DNA of 64,000 bases. It comes from Spirochaetaceae bacterium UBA5556 (GTDB lineage: Bacteria; Spirochaetota; Spirochaetia; Treponematales; Rectinemataceae). The position numbers and the translations under genes were made by a program. The notes under the pieces are model-generated. The model had not been told where the DNA came from, did no database searches, and saw only the letters and a program-made list of their open reading frames with translations. The DNA lies in assembly GCA_002425765.1 (NCBI GenBank), contig DIMW01000015.1, positions 245,486-309,485 of the forward strand. The letters run 5' to 3'. Shown here piece after piece: positions 15,197-23,804 of the stretch; the stretch's first letter is position 1; every line of letters begins with the position of its first letter.

Positions 15197-17455
15197 CTAG
15201 GAAAAATCAAAAAGCGCGATAGTGATCGGCCACGAGGGTGTCTTGTTAAACTTCTGCATAATAGAGTGCAGCATTTTGATGTCGTGCTCCGGGAATTTTG
15301 ACTGGAATTCCGCACCGTAGGGTTTTGAGGAGTCGAGCCACTGTTCCAGTTCTTTCTCGTCGACGGGGCGAGGGTAGGTGGCACGCACGTCGGTGGTGTG
15401 AGCATTCAGCTGGGGCATCTTCGCCCTCAATTCGCCAAGCCAGGCATCCATAGGCCGAGAAGTCGCCGCCGTTCTCAGGTAGGTGGGGCCGTAGCCGAGG
15501 TCTTGCTCGAATTCAGAAAAGCGCTCTAAAAATTGGCGCTCGTCTTCCGAAAGGCTGGATAGTGAGGACAGAGCGTCGGAGAGCATGGAAGAGCGGGCTG
15601 CGTCGATGTCAAAGGCCACGATGCGCGGCGCCTTTCCCTTGATTTGTACTCCCGTATCCAAAAGGAAGGCGCTCACCTCCATTGGGATTCGTGTCGCTTC
15701 GCACAGGAGGATGTAGTTGGGATTTGCTTCCGCGAGATAGAGCTCGAGGGCGCCACCCGCCTCCTCCGCCTCGGGCAGATTGTCATAGAGGACTATTTCA
15801 GGATGCAGAACTTCCTGGACCGTTTTGCTCAGATTGTCGAGCTGGAGGCGCGCGGCCTCATCGCCCAGGACAATGAATGCCTTTCCCTCTCCGGTACTCC
15901 TGAGCGCTTCCATTGCGTAGAAGCCCGATCTGGGGTCCGCGACGACCATGTTGTCGATCGGTTTTGGCGCGAGCTCGTCGAAGATCGCGGCACGAATCGC
16001 GATGAGGCGCTCGGTTGCGAAAGATTCGCTGCGGGCTCTCCACTGCGTCCGTGTTTCGCCTTCTTTGGACCACACGAGGTTCTTCTCCTGTTTTTCCCCG
16101 ATATCATCCGGGAGCACCGCAAGCTGTGCCTCTCTCCGCATCAGCACGTCGGCGCGCCTTGTCCCCTCAAACCCAAGGCCGCCGGGGAAATAGAAGAGCC
16201 TGCCAGCGAGACTCGCGGGTAGGTACTGCTGGGCCACCCAGTGGTCACGGTAGGCGTGCGGGTATTGGTATCCCTCCCCGTGCCCGAAAGCGGCCTTGTC
16301 GCGGTTGGCGTCCTTGAGGTGGTCGGGGACCTCGGCCTGATCGGCTTCTACCGCCTGGAGAGCGTCGAAGTAGCCGAGGGTCGTGTTCGATTTAGGGGCG
16401 AGGGCACAGTAGAGCGTGGCCTGGGCGAGGTGAAACTGGCCTTCCGGTAGGCCCACACGGTCGAAGGCCTGGGCGCAGGAGTTTACGACGCTGATGGCGT
16501 TGGGGTCGGCGAGCCCGATGTCCTCGGAGGCGAGAACGAGGAGGCGCCTTAAGACGAAATCCGGGTCCTCTCCGGCATAGACCATGCGGGCGAGCCAGTA
16601 GAGGGCCGCGTCGGGGTCGGAGCCGCGCACGCTTTTTATGAATGCGCTGATAGTGTCGAAGTGATAGTCGCCATCTTTGTCGTAGAGCACTGCGCGGCGC
16701 TGGATGCTCTCTTCGGCGTCGCTCATGCTGATGAAAAGTGCGGAATCCCCAGTGGGCGGCCATGTCGGAGTGCTCGTCTCTATCGCGAGTTCAAGGGCGT
16801 TAAGAAGGCTCCGGGCATCGCCGTCCGCGGTATCGACGATGTGTTCGAGGGCTCCTTCTTCAAATTGTATGATATATTGTCCATATCCGCGCTCCTTATC
16901 CTCGAGCGCCAGGCGGGCGACTCTAAAAAGGTCGTCGCGAGTCAGCTGTTTCAGGACAAATACGCGCGAACGGGAGAGGAGCGCGCGGTTCACTTCGAAG
17001 AAAGGGTTCTCCGTTGTCGCCCCAATGAGTATCGCGGTCCCGTTTTCAATCCATGGCAGAAGAGCGTCCTGCTGGCTTTTGTTCCAGCGGTGTACCTCGT
17101 CGATAAAGAGAATGGTCTTCCGGCTGTACATGTCGCGGTACGTCTTTGCCTGCTCGATGGCTTCTCGGAGATCCGCCACGCCGGAGAGCACCGCGTTGAG
17201 AGTGATGAAGTGACTCTTGGTCGTGTTGGCGATGATGCGGGCCAGGGTAGTCTTGCCGGTCCCCGGGGGGCCGGCAAAGATCACCGAGCTGAGCTGGTCC
17301 TTTTGAATGGCCCGCCGCAGGAGCCGCCCTTCGCCGACAATGTGTTCCTGCCCGACAAATTCGTTCAGGGTACGAGGGCGCATCCGCGAAGCGAGCGGCT
17401 CGGCGGCGCCCGAGGGGCCTACTTCGCCCGGCCCGAATAGAGGATGCGACGACAT
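15197..17455 (-). CDS. rarA: RarA/MgsA-type AAA+ ATPase with a C-terminal methyltransferase-like extension
   Basis: 752 residues from the ATG at 17455, which begins one base after the stop of the upstream lipoprotein gene; an overlapping GTG at 17476 is possible. The N-terminal ~430 residues are RarA, acting on stalled replication forks: MRPRTLNEFVGQEHI, Walker A GPPGTGKT, Walker B FIDEVHRW, sensor GATTENPFFEVN, and the MgsA C-terminal domain. RarA is normally about 430-450 residues; here about 300 more follow, resembling the fused SAM-methyltransferase-like domain known from cyanobacterial homologues. The glycine-rich SAM loop reads ADPRSGFYAMEAL, so cofactor binding may be lost. It is last in a four-gene operon with surface-protein genes. 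Confidence 0.88.
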   Translation of the reverse strand: MSSHPLFGPGEVGPSGAAEPLASRMRPRTLNEFVGQEHIVGEGRLLRRAIQKDQLSSVIFAGPPGTGKTTLARIIANTTKSHFITLNAVLSGVADLREAIEQAKTYRDMYSRKTILFIDEVHRWNKSQQDALLPWIENGTAILIGATTENPFFEVNRALLSRSRVFVLKQLTRDDLFRVARLALEDKERGYGQYIIQFEEGALEHIVDTADGDARSLLNALELAIETSTPTWPPTGDSALFISMSDAEESIQRRAVLYDKDGDYHFDTISAFIKSVRGSDPDAALYWLARMVYAGEDPDFVLRRLLVLASEDIGLADPNAISVVNSCAQAFDRVGLPEGQFHLAQATLYCALAPKSNTTLGYFDALQAVEADQAEVPDHLKDANRDKAAFGHGEGYQYPHAYRDHWVAQQYLPASLAGRLFYFPGGLGFEGTRRADVLMRREAQLAVLPDDIGEKQEKNLVWSKEGETRTQWRARSESFATERLIAIRAAIFDELAPKPIDNMVVADPRSGFYAMEALRSTGEGKAFIVLGDEAARLQLDNLSKTVQEVLHPEIVLYDNLPEAEEAGGALELYLAEANPNYILLCEATRIPMEVSAFLLDTGVQIKGKAPRIVAFDIDAARSSMLSDALSSLSSLSEDERQFLERFSEFEQDLGYGPTYLRTAATSRPMDAWLGELRAKMPQLNAHTTDVRATYPRPVDEKELEQWLDSSKPYGAEFQSKFPEHDIKMLHSIMQKFNKTPSWPITIALFDFS

Positions 17456-17456
17456 G

Positions 17457-18677
17457 CTATTCCGCTGTCCAGCCACTCCAGCTCTCCGTGCTGATAGTAT
17501 AATCGTTTCTATAGAGCGCGTACGTATCGGTGCTCCCCGAGGCGAGAAGGATAAAGAGCGTTATTTTTGTCGCGTCATATTCGTGTACGGGCTGCCAGAA
17601 GGCCTGCACTTGTTTTGAAGTTATTGTGCTGTAATAGATGCTCTGAGATGTTGAAACAAAGTCCTTGCCGTTTTCTTTGAGCGTTGAAGTGGATTCGTTG
17701 TATTCCATGTAGCCGTAAGAGGAGACGCCCTTTCCGACGAGAATACGGGGGGTGGAGGCGGGCAGGGTGAGGAAAAAGAGCGGACCAAGCTTGGTAGAAG
17801 ATTTCACGGTGATGCTCGTCCAGGCGCCCGAATCGTAGCTATACACGTATCCATCTCTTCTGGAGACGATGACGCGTCCGGCCCCATCGGAGGCGATGCC
17901 GAGAAGATAATGGTCATAATCCGGATTGGAAGCGGTCGAGTCCTCTGCGAGTGCGCCAGGTGTTCCCTTATAGACTTTGCTGTCGGAGATGAGCCAGTAC
18001 GAAGAGCTGCCGTCATACACAATATCGACGAGAGGGGCATCGATGCCCGAGACAGCGGCGCCAGCGCTCACGAACGATGCCCCATTGTAATAGAACAGAG
18101 AGTATTTGGAGGAGTCATTGTGGACCGCGACGAAGAAAGTGTCGTTGACATACTTAATCCAATCCACATAGAAGTCGCTCCCGACGTCCGTCTCTATGTC
18201 CGACTTAGCGTCGCCCACAGGACTCCACGTCCACGCGTCGGCGCTGGAACCAGAGGTGTATGTGCCTTCATAGATACCGTCGAAAATATTATTTATATCC
18301 GCTTTTGCTACATAAATCTTTGTGCCGTCGCCCGCGAGCCCTGCGGCGAAGTAGTCGGTCGACCCATTCACGGAGAGCACATCCCAGCTGTCTCCCGACT
18401 TGGGCCGCCACACCACCTGCCCAAGGAGTACATAATAATTTGAGCTGTCGTCGGCCATCGCTCGCGCGGCGGTATTCTTGAAAAGATCGGCGCCAATCTG
18501 CTTTTCTTCTTGACTGATCGACTGGAACACGGAAAAGGTATTGTCGCAGCCGGAAAACGCCAGCAGAATGAAGGTCGCTGCGGCGATCAAGCCGACGGCG
18601 TGCGGCGTACGGCCCGATTTTGCCTTCCGTGCCTTTGGAAGCGAGTTCTCTGCAAGACCTGCTATGTGTTCGTGCAT
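17457..18677 (-). CDS. Putative lipoprotein, repeat-rich, beta-propeller-like
   Basis: 406 residues. An unusually long basic leader precedes a hydrophobic segment ending LLAFSGCD, so lipidation at the cysteine (about residue 44) is predicted. The rest is Ser/Thr/Tyr-rich with recurring segments of the type 'YxxxDGSSSYWLISDSKVY' and 'GIASDGAGRVIVSRRDGYVY', which suggests beta-propeller blades, but no named domain is recognised. AAGGAG lies well placed upstream. It follows a barrel gene by 12 bases and its stop abuts the rarA start. The lipobox neighbourhood (AFSGCD) is the same as in the caspase-like lipoprotein. Confidence 0.7.
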   Translation of the reverse strand: MHEHIAGLAENSLPKARKAKSGRTPHAVGLIAAATFILLAFSGCDNTFSVFQSISQEEKQIGADLFKNTAARAMADDSSNYYVLLGQVVWRPKSGDSWDVLSVNGSTDYFAAGLAGDGTKIYVAKADINNIFDGIYEGTYTSGSSADAWTWSPVGDAKSDIETDVGSDFYVDWIKYVNDTFFVAVHNDSSKYSLFYYNGASFVSAGAAVSGIDAPLVDIVYDGSSSYWLISDSKVYKGTPGALAEDSTASNPDYDHYLLGIASDGAGRVIVSRRDGYVYSYDSGAWTSITVKSSTKLGPLFFLTLPASTPRILVGKGVSSYGYMEYNESTSTLKENGKDFVSTSQSIYYSTITSKQVQAFWQPVHEYDATKITLFILLASGSTDTYALYRNDYTISTESWSGWTAE

Positions 18678-18689
18678 GAAAGAATCTCC

Positions 18690-19289
18690 TTAAAAATGAT
18701 AGATGGCTCCGATTGAGAATTCCAGGAAGTTCGCGTAGCTGTTCAGGCTGCTGTAGGTTCCTAGGTGGATTTCGGGGATGAAGCACCACGAGACTTTCGT
18801 GTCGATGCTCCACGATGAACTCACATAACGGGAGAGACCGGCGCCCAATTTGGCATATGGCTCGATGAGGCCATTCCCATAGATTCGCATGATGTTCATG
18901 CCTAGTTCGGTGGAGACTTCGTATTCCATCGGCTCTCCGCCGGCGACCCATGCGGCGGTCACGCCAATAGGCGCAAGAAAGAGCGTGCCCCCGCCTACCG
19001 TAGTCACGAAAGATCCCGCGATCGAACCACCGATGCCTATGCTTTTCCCCAACATATATCGGTATTGAACGCCGAACGATGCCCCGGGATACATGTTTGA
19101 CGGTGAGATTAAGGCCCCGGTGTTATCCAGCACAAAGAGGGGGATAAATCCTCCCGCCAGGATTGTGATGGACTGATCGCCTTTTTTTCTCGTTATCACG
19201 GATGATCCGCTCGCCTGTTCCTGGGCGCCAAGTGTCAGTGCACTAAGAGATGCGATAAGCACAGTTACTGCAAGTAGTTTTTTCGACAT
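18690..19289 (-). CDS. Putative small outer-membrane beta-barrel protein
   Basis: 199 residues from the ATG at 19289, directly after AGGAGG and overlapping the previous stop by one base (TGATG). A signal peptide (KKLLAVTVLIASLSALTLGA) is followed by beta-strand-like alternation with glycine-rich turns. The protein ends in phenylalanine (LEFSIGAIYHF), as outer-membrane barrels do. Length and pattern resemble small treponemal OmpW-like barrels; this is a fold-level impression. The next gene encodes a lipoprotein, the same arrangement as at the caspase-like locus. Confidence 0.65.
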   Translation of the reverse strand: MSKKLLAVTVLIASLSALTLGAQEQASGSSVITRKKGDQSITILAGGFIPLFVLDNTGALISPSNMYPGASFGVQYRYMLGKSIGIGGSIAGSFVTTVGGGTLFLAPIGVTAAWVAGGEPMEYEVSTELGMNIMRIYGNGLIEPYAKLGAGLSRYVSSSWSIDTKVSWCFIPEIHLGTYSSLNSYANFLEFSIGAIYHF

Positions 19290-19894
19290 CAATCCTCCTG
19301 ATCGCCATTCCCCTCCCTGTGGGGACGCGCTTTCACCTTGCGATGAATACATGCAATTGTTCTAAACTGAAAACCACTGAAAGGTGTTTCAGGTAACTCC
19401 ACCAGATATAGCACAAGCTCATATTTTTTAAAACTGAGGCGGGCCGGCGCCGAAGTCGTATTCCCGCTGCCCAGCCAGATTCCCCTCTGCGCCTCTTTAT
19501 ATGGAGAGAGAGCATCGGCGCAGGCTTTGAGACCGATGTCCTGTCCGAAGCGCTCCAGCGCAGTCTTGAGTTTTGGAACATCGAATTCATCGTCGAGCTT
19601 CAATATACGCTGGCCACGTTGCTGTATAATCGAACTAAAATGAAAGGTGCCTGGCAAAATTGCGCATATATTCTCCGCGTGCCGGCTCAGTATCTGCTGC
19701 GCGTGCTCTGAAAAGGTGTTTTTAGAAAAACGAGAGATTGAGGATTTCGGAGCATTGAACCACCCGCATATAAAACCCTCCGGCAATGCCATCGACGCGT
19801 CATCGCGACTCCAGTCAAACTCTTCGCGTTTGAGCTGCCAGAGCCGCTGGCGTATGTTCCCATGGGGACGAGCCACCAATACAAAGCGCCTCAT
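19289..19894 (-). CDS. Hypothetical protein, first gene of the barrel-lipoprotein-rarA operon
   Basis: 201 residues. I do not recognise the family. The N-terminal strand MRRFVLVARPHGNIRQRLWQ and the C-terminal ELVLYLVEL ... FQFRTIACIHRK could fit a 2'-5' RNA ligase/2H-phosphoesterase-like fold, but neither HxT/HxS motif is present, so this stays speculative. There is no signal peptide, so a cytoplasmic location is likely. Its stop overlaps the start of the barrel gene by one base. A -10-like TATACT lies 8 bases before the ATG, with no Shine-Dalgarno sequence. Confidence 0.5.
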   Translation of the reverse strand: MRRFVLVARPHGNIRQRLWQLKREEFDWSRDDASMALPEGFICGWFNAPKSSISRFSKNTFSEHAQQILSRHAENICAILPGTFHFSSIIQQRGQRILKLDDEFDVPKLKTALERFGQDIGLKACADALSPYKEAQRGIWLGSGNTTSAPARLSFKKYELVLYLVELPETPFSGFQFRTIACIHRKVKARPHREGNGDQED

Positions 19895-19902
19895 ACCGTT
19901 TC

Positions 19903-19908
19903 AGTATA
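19903..19908 (-). promoter_or_regulatory. -10 element (TATACT) close to the start codon
   Basis: TATACT on the minus strand, 8 bases before the ATG at 19894; the best -35 at 17 bases (TTCCTC) is poor. It fits the leaderless pattern seen at other genes here but is the weakest of them. Confidence 0.35.
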
Positions 19909-19974
19909 TACGTCTATCACGGGTTGAGGAATGTGCTCCCGCCGACACGCATAGCGAAGAAATTGCCGCCATGA

Positions 19975-19980
19975 TATAAT
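19975..19980 (+). promoter_or_regulatory. -10 element (TATAAT) upstream of the 20004 gene
   Basis: A perfect TATAAT 23 bases before the ATG at 20004. No good -35 is seen. A purine-rich AGGCAGGGGG between them serves as ribosome site, so this is a normal leadered gene. Confidence 0.4.
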
Positions 19981-20003
19981 CGATACACAAAGGCAGGGGG
20001 CTC

Positions 20004-20774
20004 ATGAAGCGCAAATCCGAAGAAATTTCCTCATTTTTGATCGATACGATTTCACAGTGGGCGGGTGTAGACTGCATCTGTGTCGATAGGCGCTCCCAGC
20101 AGGATGAGCTCGACCCGCATTATGCTCTTGTGTTTGACATATATTATCGACGCGGCCTTCCTCCCATAGAGAAACGCCAACACCTTTTCGACAACCCCGG
20201 AGCTTTTGAATCAGCCCCAGGCGGGATGAAAGACAGGTTTTTTCTCGATGAAATTCCTATTCGGGTCGAATACAAGCATATCCCTGGCGTTCAGGACCTG
20301 ATCGAACGTCCACTTCGGCACATCAGGCTTCTTAAAAATGCGGGGACCTATCCGCTGTATCGGCTTTTGAATTTTCCCCTGGTCTTTTCCAAGAGCGATT
20401 GGATAGATCGCATGCGATCCGGGCTGCATAGTTTTCCCCAGGATGCATGGCAGGGGCTCTTTGACAGTTTCTCGGCGAAAATGGAACATTATCTTTCAGA
20501 TTTCGGGGCGGCCGCAGTATCCGACAACCCCTTCTTCCGATTGATGTCGCGTGCCGGCTTTCTAAAGTATGCCGGAGCTTCTATATTCATGTTTAATCAT
20601 GTATTCGAACCATCTCATGCGGAATATGAATATCAGTTGAAGCGTCAGCCTATCCTCCCCGCGAATTTTGCGAGCCTCTGGGACTCGATTGCAGGCGAGC
20701 GCGACGACCTTTCGGAGTTTAAGGAATTCGAGCTCGCCCGCCTTCTCGCGAGGGAGATATTCGAACTTCAATAA
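20004..20774 (+). CDS. Hypothetical cytoplasmic protein
   Basis: 256 residues with a good ribosome site (CAGGGGG). No signal peptide or membrane segment. The N-terminal half has a pattern of conserved-looking acidic positions on predicted strands (ALVFDIYYRRG and IPIRVEYKH), which could reflect a distant nucleotidyltransferase fold, but the defining GS motif is not visible and I do not assign it. The rest is helical and aromatic-rich. It lies immediately before a lipoprotein gene on the same strand and is probably co-transcribed with it. Confidence 0.5.
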   Translation: MKRKSEEISSFLIDTISQWAGVDCICVDRRSQQDELDPHYALVFDIYYRRGLPPIEKRQHLFDNPGAFESAPGGMKDRFFLDEIPIRVEYKHIPGVQDLIERPLRHIRLLKNAGTYPLYRLLNFPLVFSKSDWIDRMRSGLHSFPQDAWQGLFDSFSAKMEHYLSDFGAAAVSDNPFFRLMSRAGFLKYAGASIFMFNHVFEPSHAEYEYQLKRQPILPANFASLWDSIAGERDDLSEFKEFELARLLAREIFELQ

Positions 20775-20789
20775 ATGGGTGATCTTTCT

Positions 20790-22529
20790 ATGCGCCATAC
20801 ACAGCACGCACATCCTGGTTCAGGCTCTTGCGGGGTTTTCCTCCTCCCCTTGCTTGCAAGTCTGTCCCTATGTTTTTTTTTGATCTCTTGCAAAGCTAAT
20901 GAGGTTCACGCCTTTGGCTGGTCTGATGAACGCGGCTCCAGACTCGCATTTTCAAGCGCTGCATCCGAATCGGAGATCGCTCATTTTTCCAGGCAGGGGG
21001 AGAAAGAGCGATATACGCTCGCCAGACCGGCAAAAGTACCGGATGGATATTCGGTGCGACTGTCGTTTTCTGCTTTACATGGTGGAGTCGAATTCCAAGT
21101 CAGTTGTGGCGACGAAAAAGGCGGAACTTCCACCGCCGTCTGTTCGATTCCGGAGGCAGGTCATTTTGCCTTCATGGCCCCGATTTCCACCTCGAATCCT
21201 CTGCGTTGGGTCGAAATAAGAATCCTGAAGATGCCTCCGCAGATCAGCAGTGGACAAAATGGCGGCGGCCAGCCGACACAAAATAGTACTGCTACGCAAG
21301 CATCGGCCAGTCGGGAGGCGCTTTCGTCGTCCCTCGTTTTGAAGGAAATCCGGTTTGTCCCGCCGATGCACGGGATGCGGCGCGAAAATGGTACTCTGGA
21401 AATTTCACCTCATTTTTCGTTTGAAACGAAGAACGGTACGGGTCACTATGAAATCCGCAGCCCTCTTTCGGATTTGCCTTCCGAGATGGTGGACGGCCTG
21501 GAGCTCGAGGTGGTGCTCGAAGGCGCCGCGGGGTCTGCGACGTTATTCTGGGGAGATCAAAAACTTACCTACCGTCATGCCGGGCCGAAATCCGCCTTTT
21601 CCATTCCCTGTTCGCTTTTTGCGGATATCCCTGACAGAATTGCGATGGATGTGAACGATGAGATCCGTGTCACTAGTTTTTGTGTCACTCAATCCAGGGA
21701 GAAGGCAGAGCTCCCCCGCATAGACCCGGGTCTCTTTGTGTACCATGCGCCGCTCGGCGCGAAGCCGTATTATGTCGCCCGCTGGGACTTGCGTCCGGAA
21801 GTGCTTTTATTCTTGTTTAAAGATTACGCGGTCCAGGACCGGTATCTCAAAAGGCTCGCCTTTTTTGTGGAAAAAATAGGGTTTGTGGGGCGGCTTGCCC
21901 AAAACAGCGAAATTGTGGGCCTTCACGGATGGAACGCGCACGATTATCGCCCCGAGGATCTGGCACGATTTTTCGATACCGCCGCGGCACAGAAGTTCCC
22001 GCTTTCGACGGAAGAGATGGAACTGCGGGAAGTGTTGATTAAAGAAGGGGTCATCTTAAAAAACGGCACGAGGTTTTTGCCGGGCAAGGGTGCCATCGTC
22101 TCTATTACACAGGAATCGCCGGCGTATCTGCAATATCGTTTCCTTGCCCACGAGTTGAGCCATGCGCTGTTTTTTACCGACGGCCGCTACAGGGACTTGG
22201 TGCTGTCTCTCTATCAAAAAATGACCGACGATGAAAGATGGTTCCTCCTGCGCTATTTCAGATGGATGCGCTATGACGTGGATTCATCGTATTTGATGGC
22301 GAATGAGATGCAGGCATACCTCGTGCAGCAGCCCCTCAAAGATCTGGAAAAGTACTTTCCAGGCACACTTGGAGATATATTGGCAAAAGAGCATCCGGAA
22401 CTCACGGATGCCATCCACGACTACATGCGGCAGCACCTTTCGGCCTTGGTTGCCATCGCCCGGCAGCTGGGCTCTTATTTGCAGGTATCGTATGGCTTCG
22501 AACCGGGAAGACTCTACAGGGTGAAGTAA
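20790..22529 (+). CDS. Lipoprotein with HExxH metallopeptidase-like domain
   Basis: 579 residues from the ATG at 20790, chosen because GGTGATC, a 7-base match to the anti-Shine-Dalgarno, lies 5 bases upstream; an in-frame ATG at 20775 has none. The signal peptide ends LCFFLISC, predicting lipidation at C34. The N-terminal half contains two carbohydrate-binding-like beta regions separated by a Gly/Gln/Ser/Thr-rich linker (about 155-180). The C-terminal half has AHELSHALFF, an HExxH zinc motif (H454, E455, H458), and E506 in MANEMQAYL as a possible third, gluzincin-type ligand. A surface or periplasmic zinc peptidase is inferred; the substrate is unknown and no named peptidase family is recognised. 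Confidence 0.65.
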   Translation: MRHTQHAHPGSGSCGVFLLPLLASLSLCFFLISCKANEVHAFGWSDERGSRLAFSSAASESEIAHFSRQGEKERYTLARPAKVPDGYSVRLSFSALHGGVEFQVSCGDEKGGTSTAVCSIPEAGHFAFMAPISTSNPLRWVEIRILKMPPQISSGQNGGGQPTQNSTATQASASREALSSSLVLKEIRFVPPMHGMRRENGTLEISPHFSFETKNGTGHYEIRSPLSDLPSEMVDGLELEVVLEGAAGSATLFWGDQKLTYRHAGPKSAFSIPCSLFADIPDRIAMDVNDEIRVTSFCVTQSREKAELPRIDPGLFVYHAPLGAKPYYVARWDLRPEVLLFLFKDYAVQDRYLKRLAFFVEKIGFVGRLAQNSEIVGLHGWNAHDYRPEDLARFFDTAAAQKFPLSTEEMELREVLIKEGVILKNGTRFLPGKGAIVSITQESPAYLQYRFLAHELSHALFFTDGRYRDLVLSLYQKMTDDERWFLLRYFRWMRYDVDSSYLMANEMQAYLVQQPLKDLEKYFPGTLGDILAKEHPELTDAIHDYMRQHLSALVAIARQLGSYLQVSYGFEPGRLYRVK

Positions 22530-22572
22530 GGCACCGGCGCTACGGCATGAAAGTTCACATGTGCGAGCTTTC

Positions 22573-23163
22573 TCAAGATAAACCGAGTTTTTCGAATACG
22601 TGCCTGTAAAGGTTGAAAAACTCCGAATTCGCGAACTCCTCGATCTTATCTTCCGGCAGGGACTCGAGAAGCCGGTCTAGGTAGAGGAGGAGCTTGCGGA
22701 TATCGCCGAGAAGCTGCTGCGTACCCGGGTCCGCCTCGGGCGCTTCTGCCGCCTGTTCGGCAACGCTCGGGGCGGGGGCCGGTGTCACGCCGCCCGGCCG
22801 TGAAGGTTGTGGTGGCTGCGGCTTTTTTATGGTCTCAAAGTGTTGCTTGATGGACAGAAGGTCTTGCTTGATCGATTTCAGTTCGCCCGCGAAGCGCAGG
22901 ATAAGTTGCTCCTGGGTGGGTGTCGCGGGCCTTGCGGTGGATTGTACTTCGGATAATTTTTTTTCTCTTCCTTCGGGAATAGGTGATGAAGAGACCTCTC
23001 CGCCATCATCAAGCTCAGGCGCTTTTATAGGAGAGAGAATTTTCGCCTCTTCGGCTTCCATTCTTTCAAAGGACTCGGAATCTTCGAGAGGGCTGATGAA
23101 AAGGCCTTCGAGCACATCATCGGGGTTTTTGCCTGACGGTGATTTATTCGCATTCTTTTCCAT
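22573..23163 (-). CDS. Hypothetical protein with disordered N-terminus and conserved-looking helical C-terminus
   Basis: 196 residues. The first 75 residues are charged and low in structure. A possible coiled coil follows (QLILRFAGELKSIKQDLLSI and on, about 85-112), then a Pro/Ala-rich linker. The C-terminal 50 residues (IRKLLLYLDRLLESLPEDK ... FFNLYRHVFEKLGL) form an amphipathic helix pair that looks like the functional core. No signal peptide and no known domain. AGGAAGG precedes the start. It converges on the metallopeptidase lipoprotein gene with 43 bases between them. Confidence 0.6.
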   Translation of the reverse strand: MEKNANKSPSGKNPDDVLEGLFISPLEDSESFERMEAEEAKILSPIKAPELDDGGEVSSSPIPEGREKKLSEVQSTARPATPTQEQLILRFAGELKSIKQDLLSIKQHFETIKKPQPPQPSRPGGVTPAPAPSVAEQAAEAPEADPGTQQLLGDIRKLLLYLDRLLESLPEDKIEEFANSEFFNLYRHVFEKLGLS

Positions 23164-23252
23164 CGCAACCTTCCTCTGTGCCTATACTACACCCTTTGAC
23201 AAAGCCATGGAACTACTTTTTAAAAGAAAATTCCTAATCCGGGTTTCAATTC

Positions 23253-23786
23253 GTGCCGAAATTCTTGTTGATGCATTTGCCTCCACATACGCCGCCAAAA
23301 AGCAGGCAGTTTCTTATGTCGCTCTCTTACGGATTCTTTTCTTTTCTCATTGGATATTGCTGCATTTCTGCGGTTGCGGGCAAGGCGGGGATGTTGGCAT
23401 ATCAGGACTTGGTTTCACAGCAGCAGCAGATCCAAAAAGCGATCGATTATCTGCAGACTCAGAATCAGGACAAAGCTCATATGATAGATGATTTGAAAAA
23501 CAATTCCGCCGTTGCTGCCGGGAGAGCGGCCACTCTTGGCTATATTCGGGATGGCGAAATGCTGATAGTGCTCCCTGAGGCCTGGAGGAGCGAGGATGCA
23601 AAAGACGATGATATACGTCTGCCCGTCGTCATGGGGGATTCCACGGGCCTGCCGGATGCGCTGATTCGCCTCATGGCCGCAATCACGGGTGTTTTCGCCT
23701 TCCTCGCCATTCAGCTCTTTCATTTCAAACCCCATGTACGGCCCCTCAAACAGATGAGTTTCGAGAAACAGGCAGAAGTGCACTGA
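23253..23786 (+). CDS. DivIC/FtsB-like septum protein with an extra C-terminal membrane helix
   Basis: 177 residues from a GTG; the ATG at 23316 (MSLSYGFFSFL) would start at the membrane helix and is an alternative. Layout: membrane helix (YGFFSFLIGYCCISAVAG), a coiled coil rich in Q and D/N (YQDLVSQQQQIQKAIDYLQT and on), then ARAATLGYIRDGEMLIVLP, which matches the 'A..LGyv.pGE.vi..p' end of DivIC/FtsB. These bitopic proteins link FtsL and FtsQ at the division septum. Unlike them, this one has a second membrane helix near its C-terminus (LMAAITGVFAFLAIQLF). It converges on PBP1A with an 18-base gap. Confidence 0.65.
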   Translation: MPKFLLMHLPPHTPPKSRQFLMSLSYGFFSFLIGYCCISAVAGKAGMLAYQDLVSQQQQIQKAIDYLQTQNQDKAHMIDDLKNNSAVAAGRAATLGYIRDGEMLIVLPEAWRSEDAKDDDIRLPVVMGDSTGLPDALIRLMAAITGVFAFLAIQLFHFKPHVRPLKQMSFEKQAEVH

Positions 23787-23804
23787 AATAGGCGCTTACG
23801 AAGG

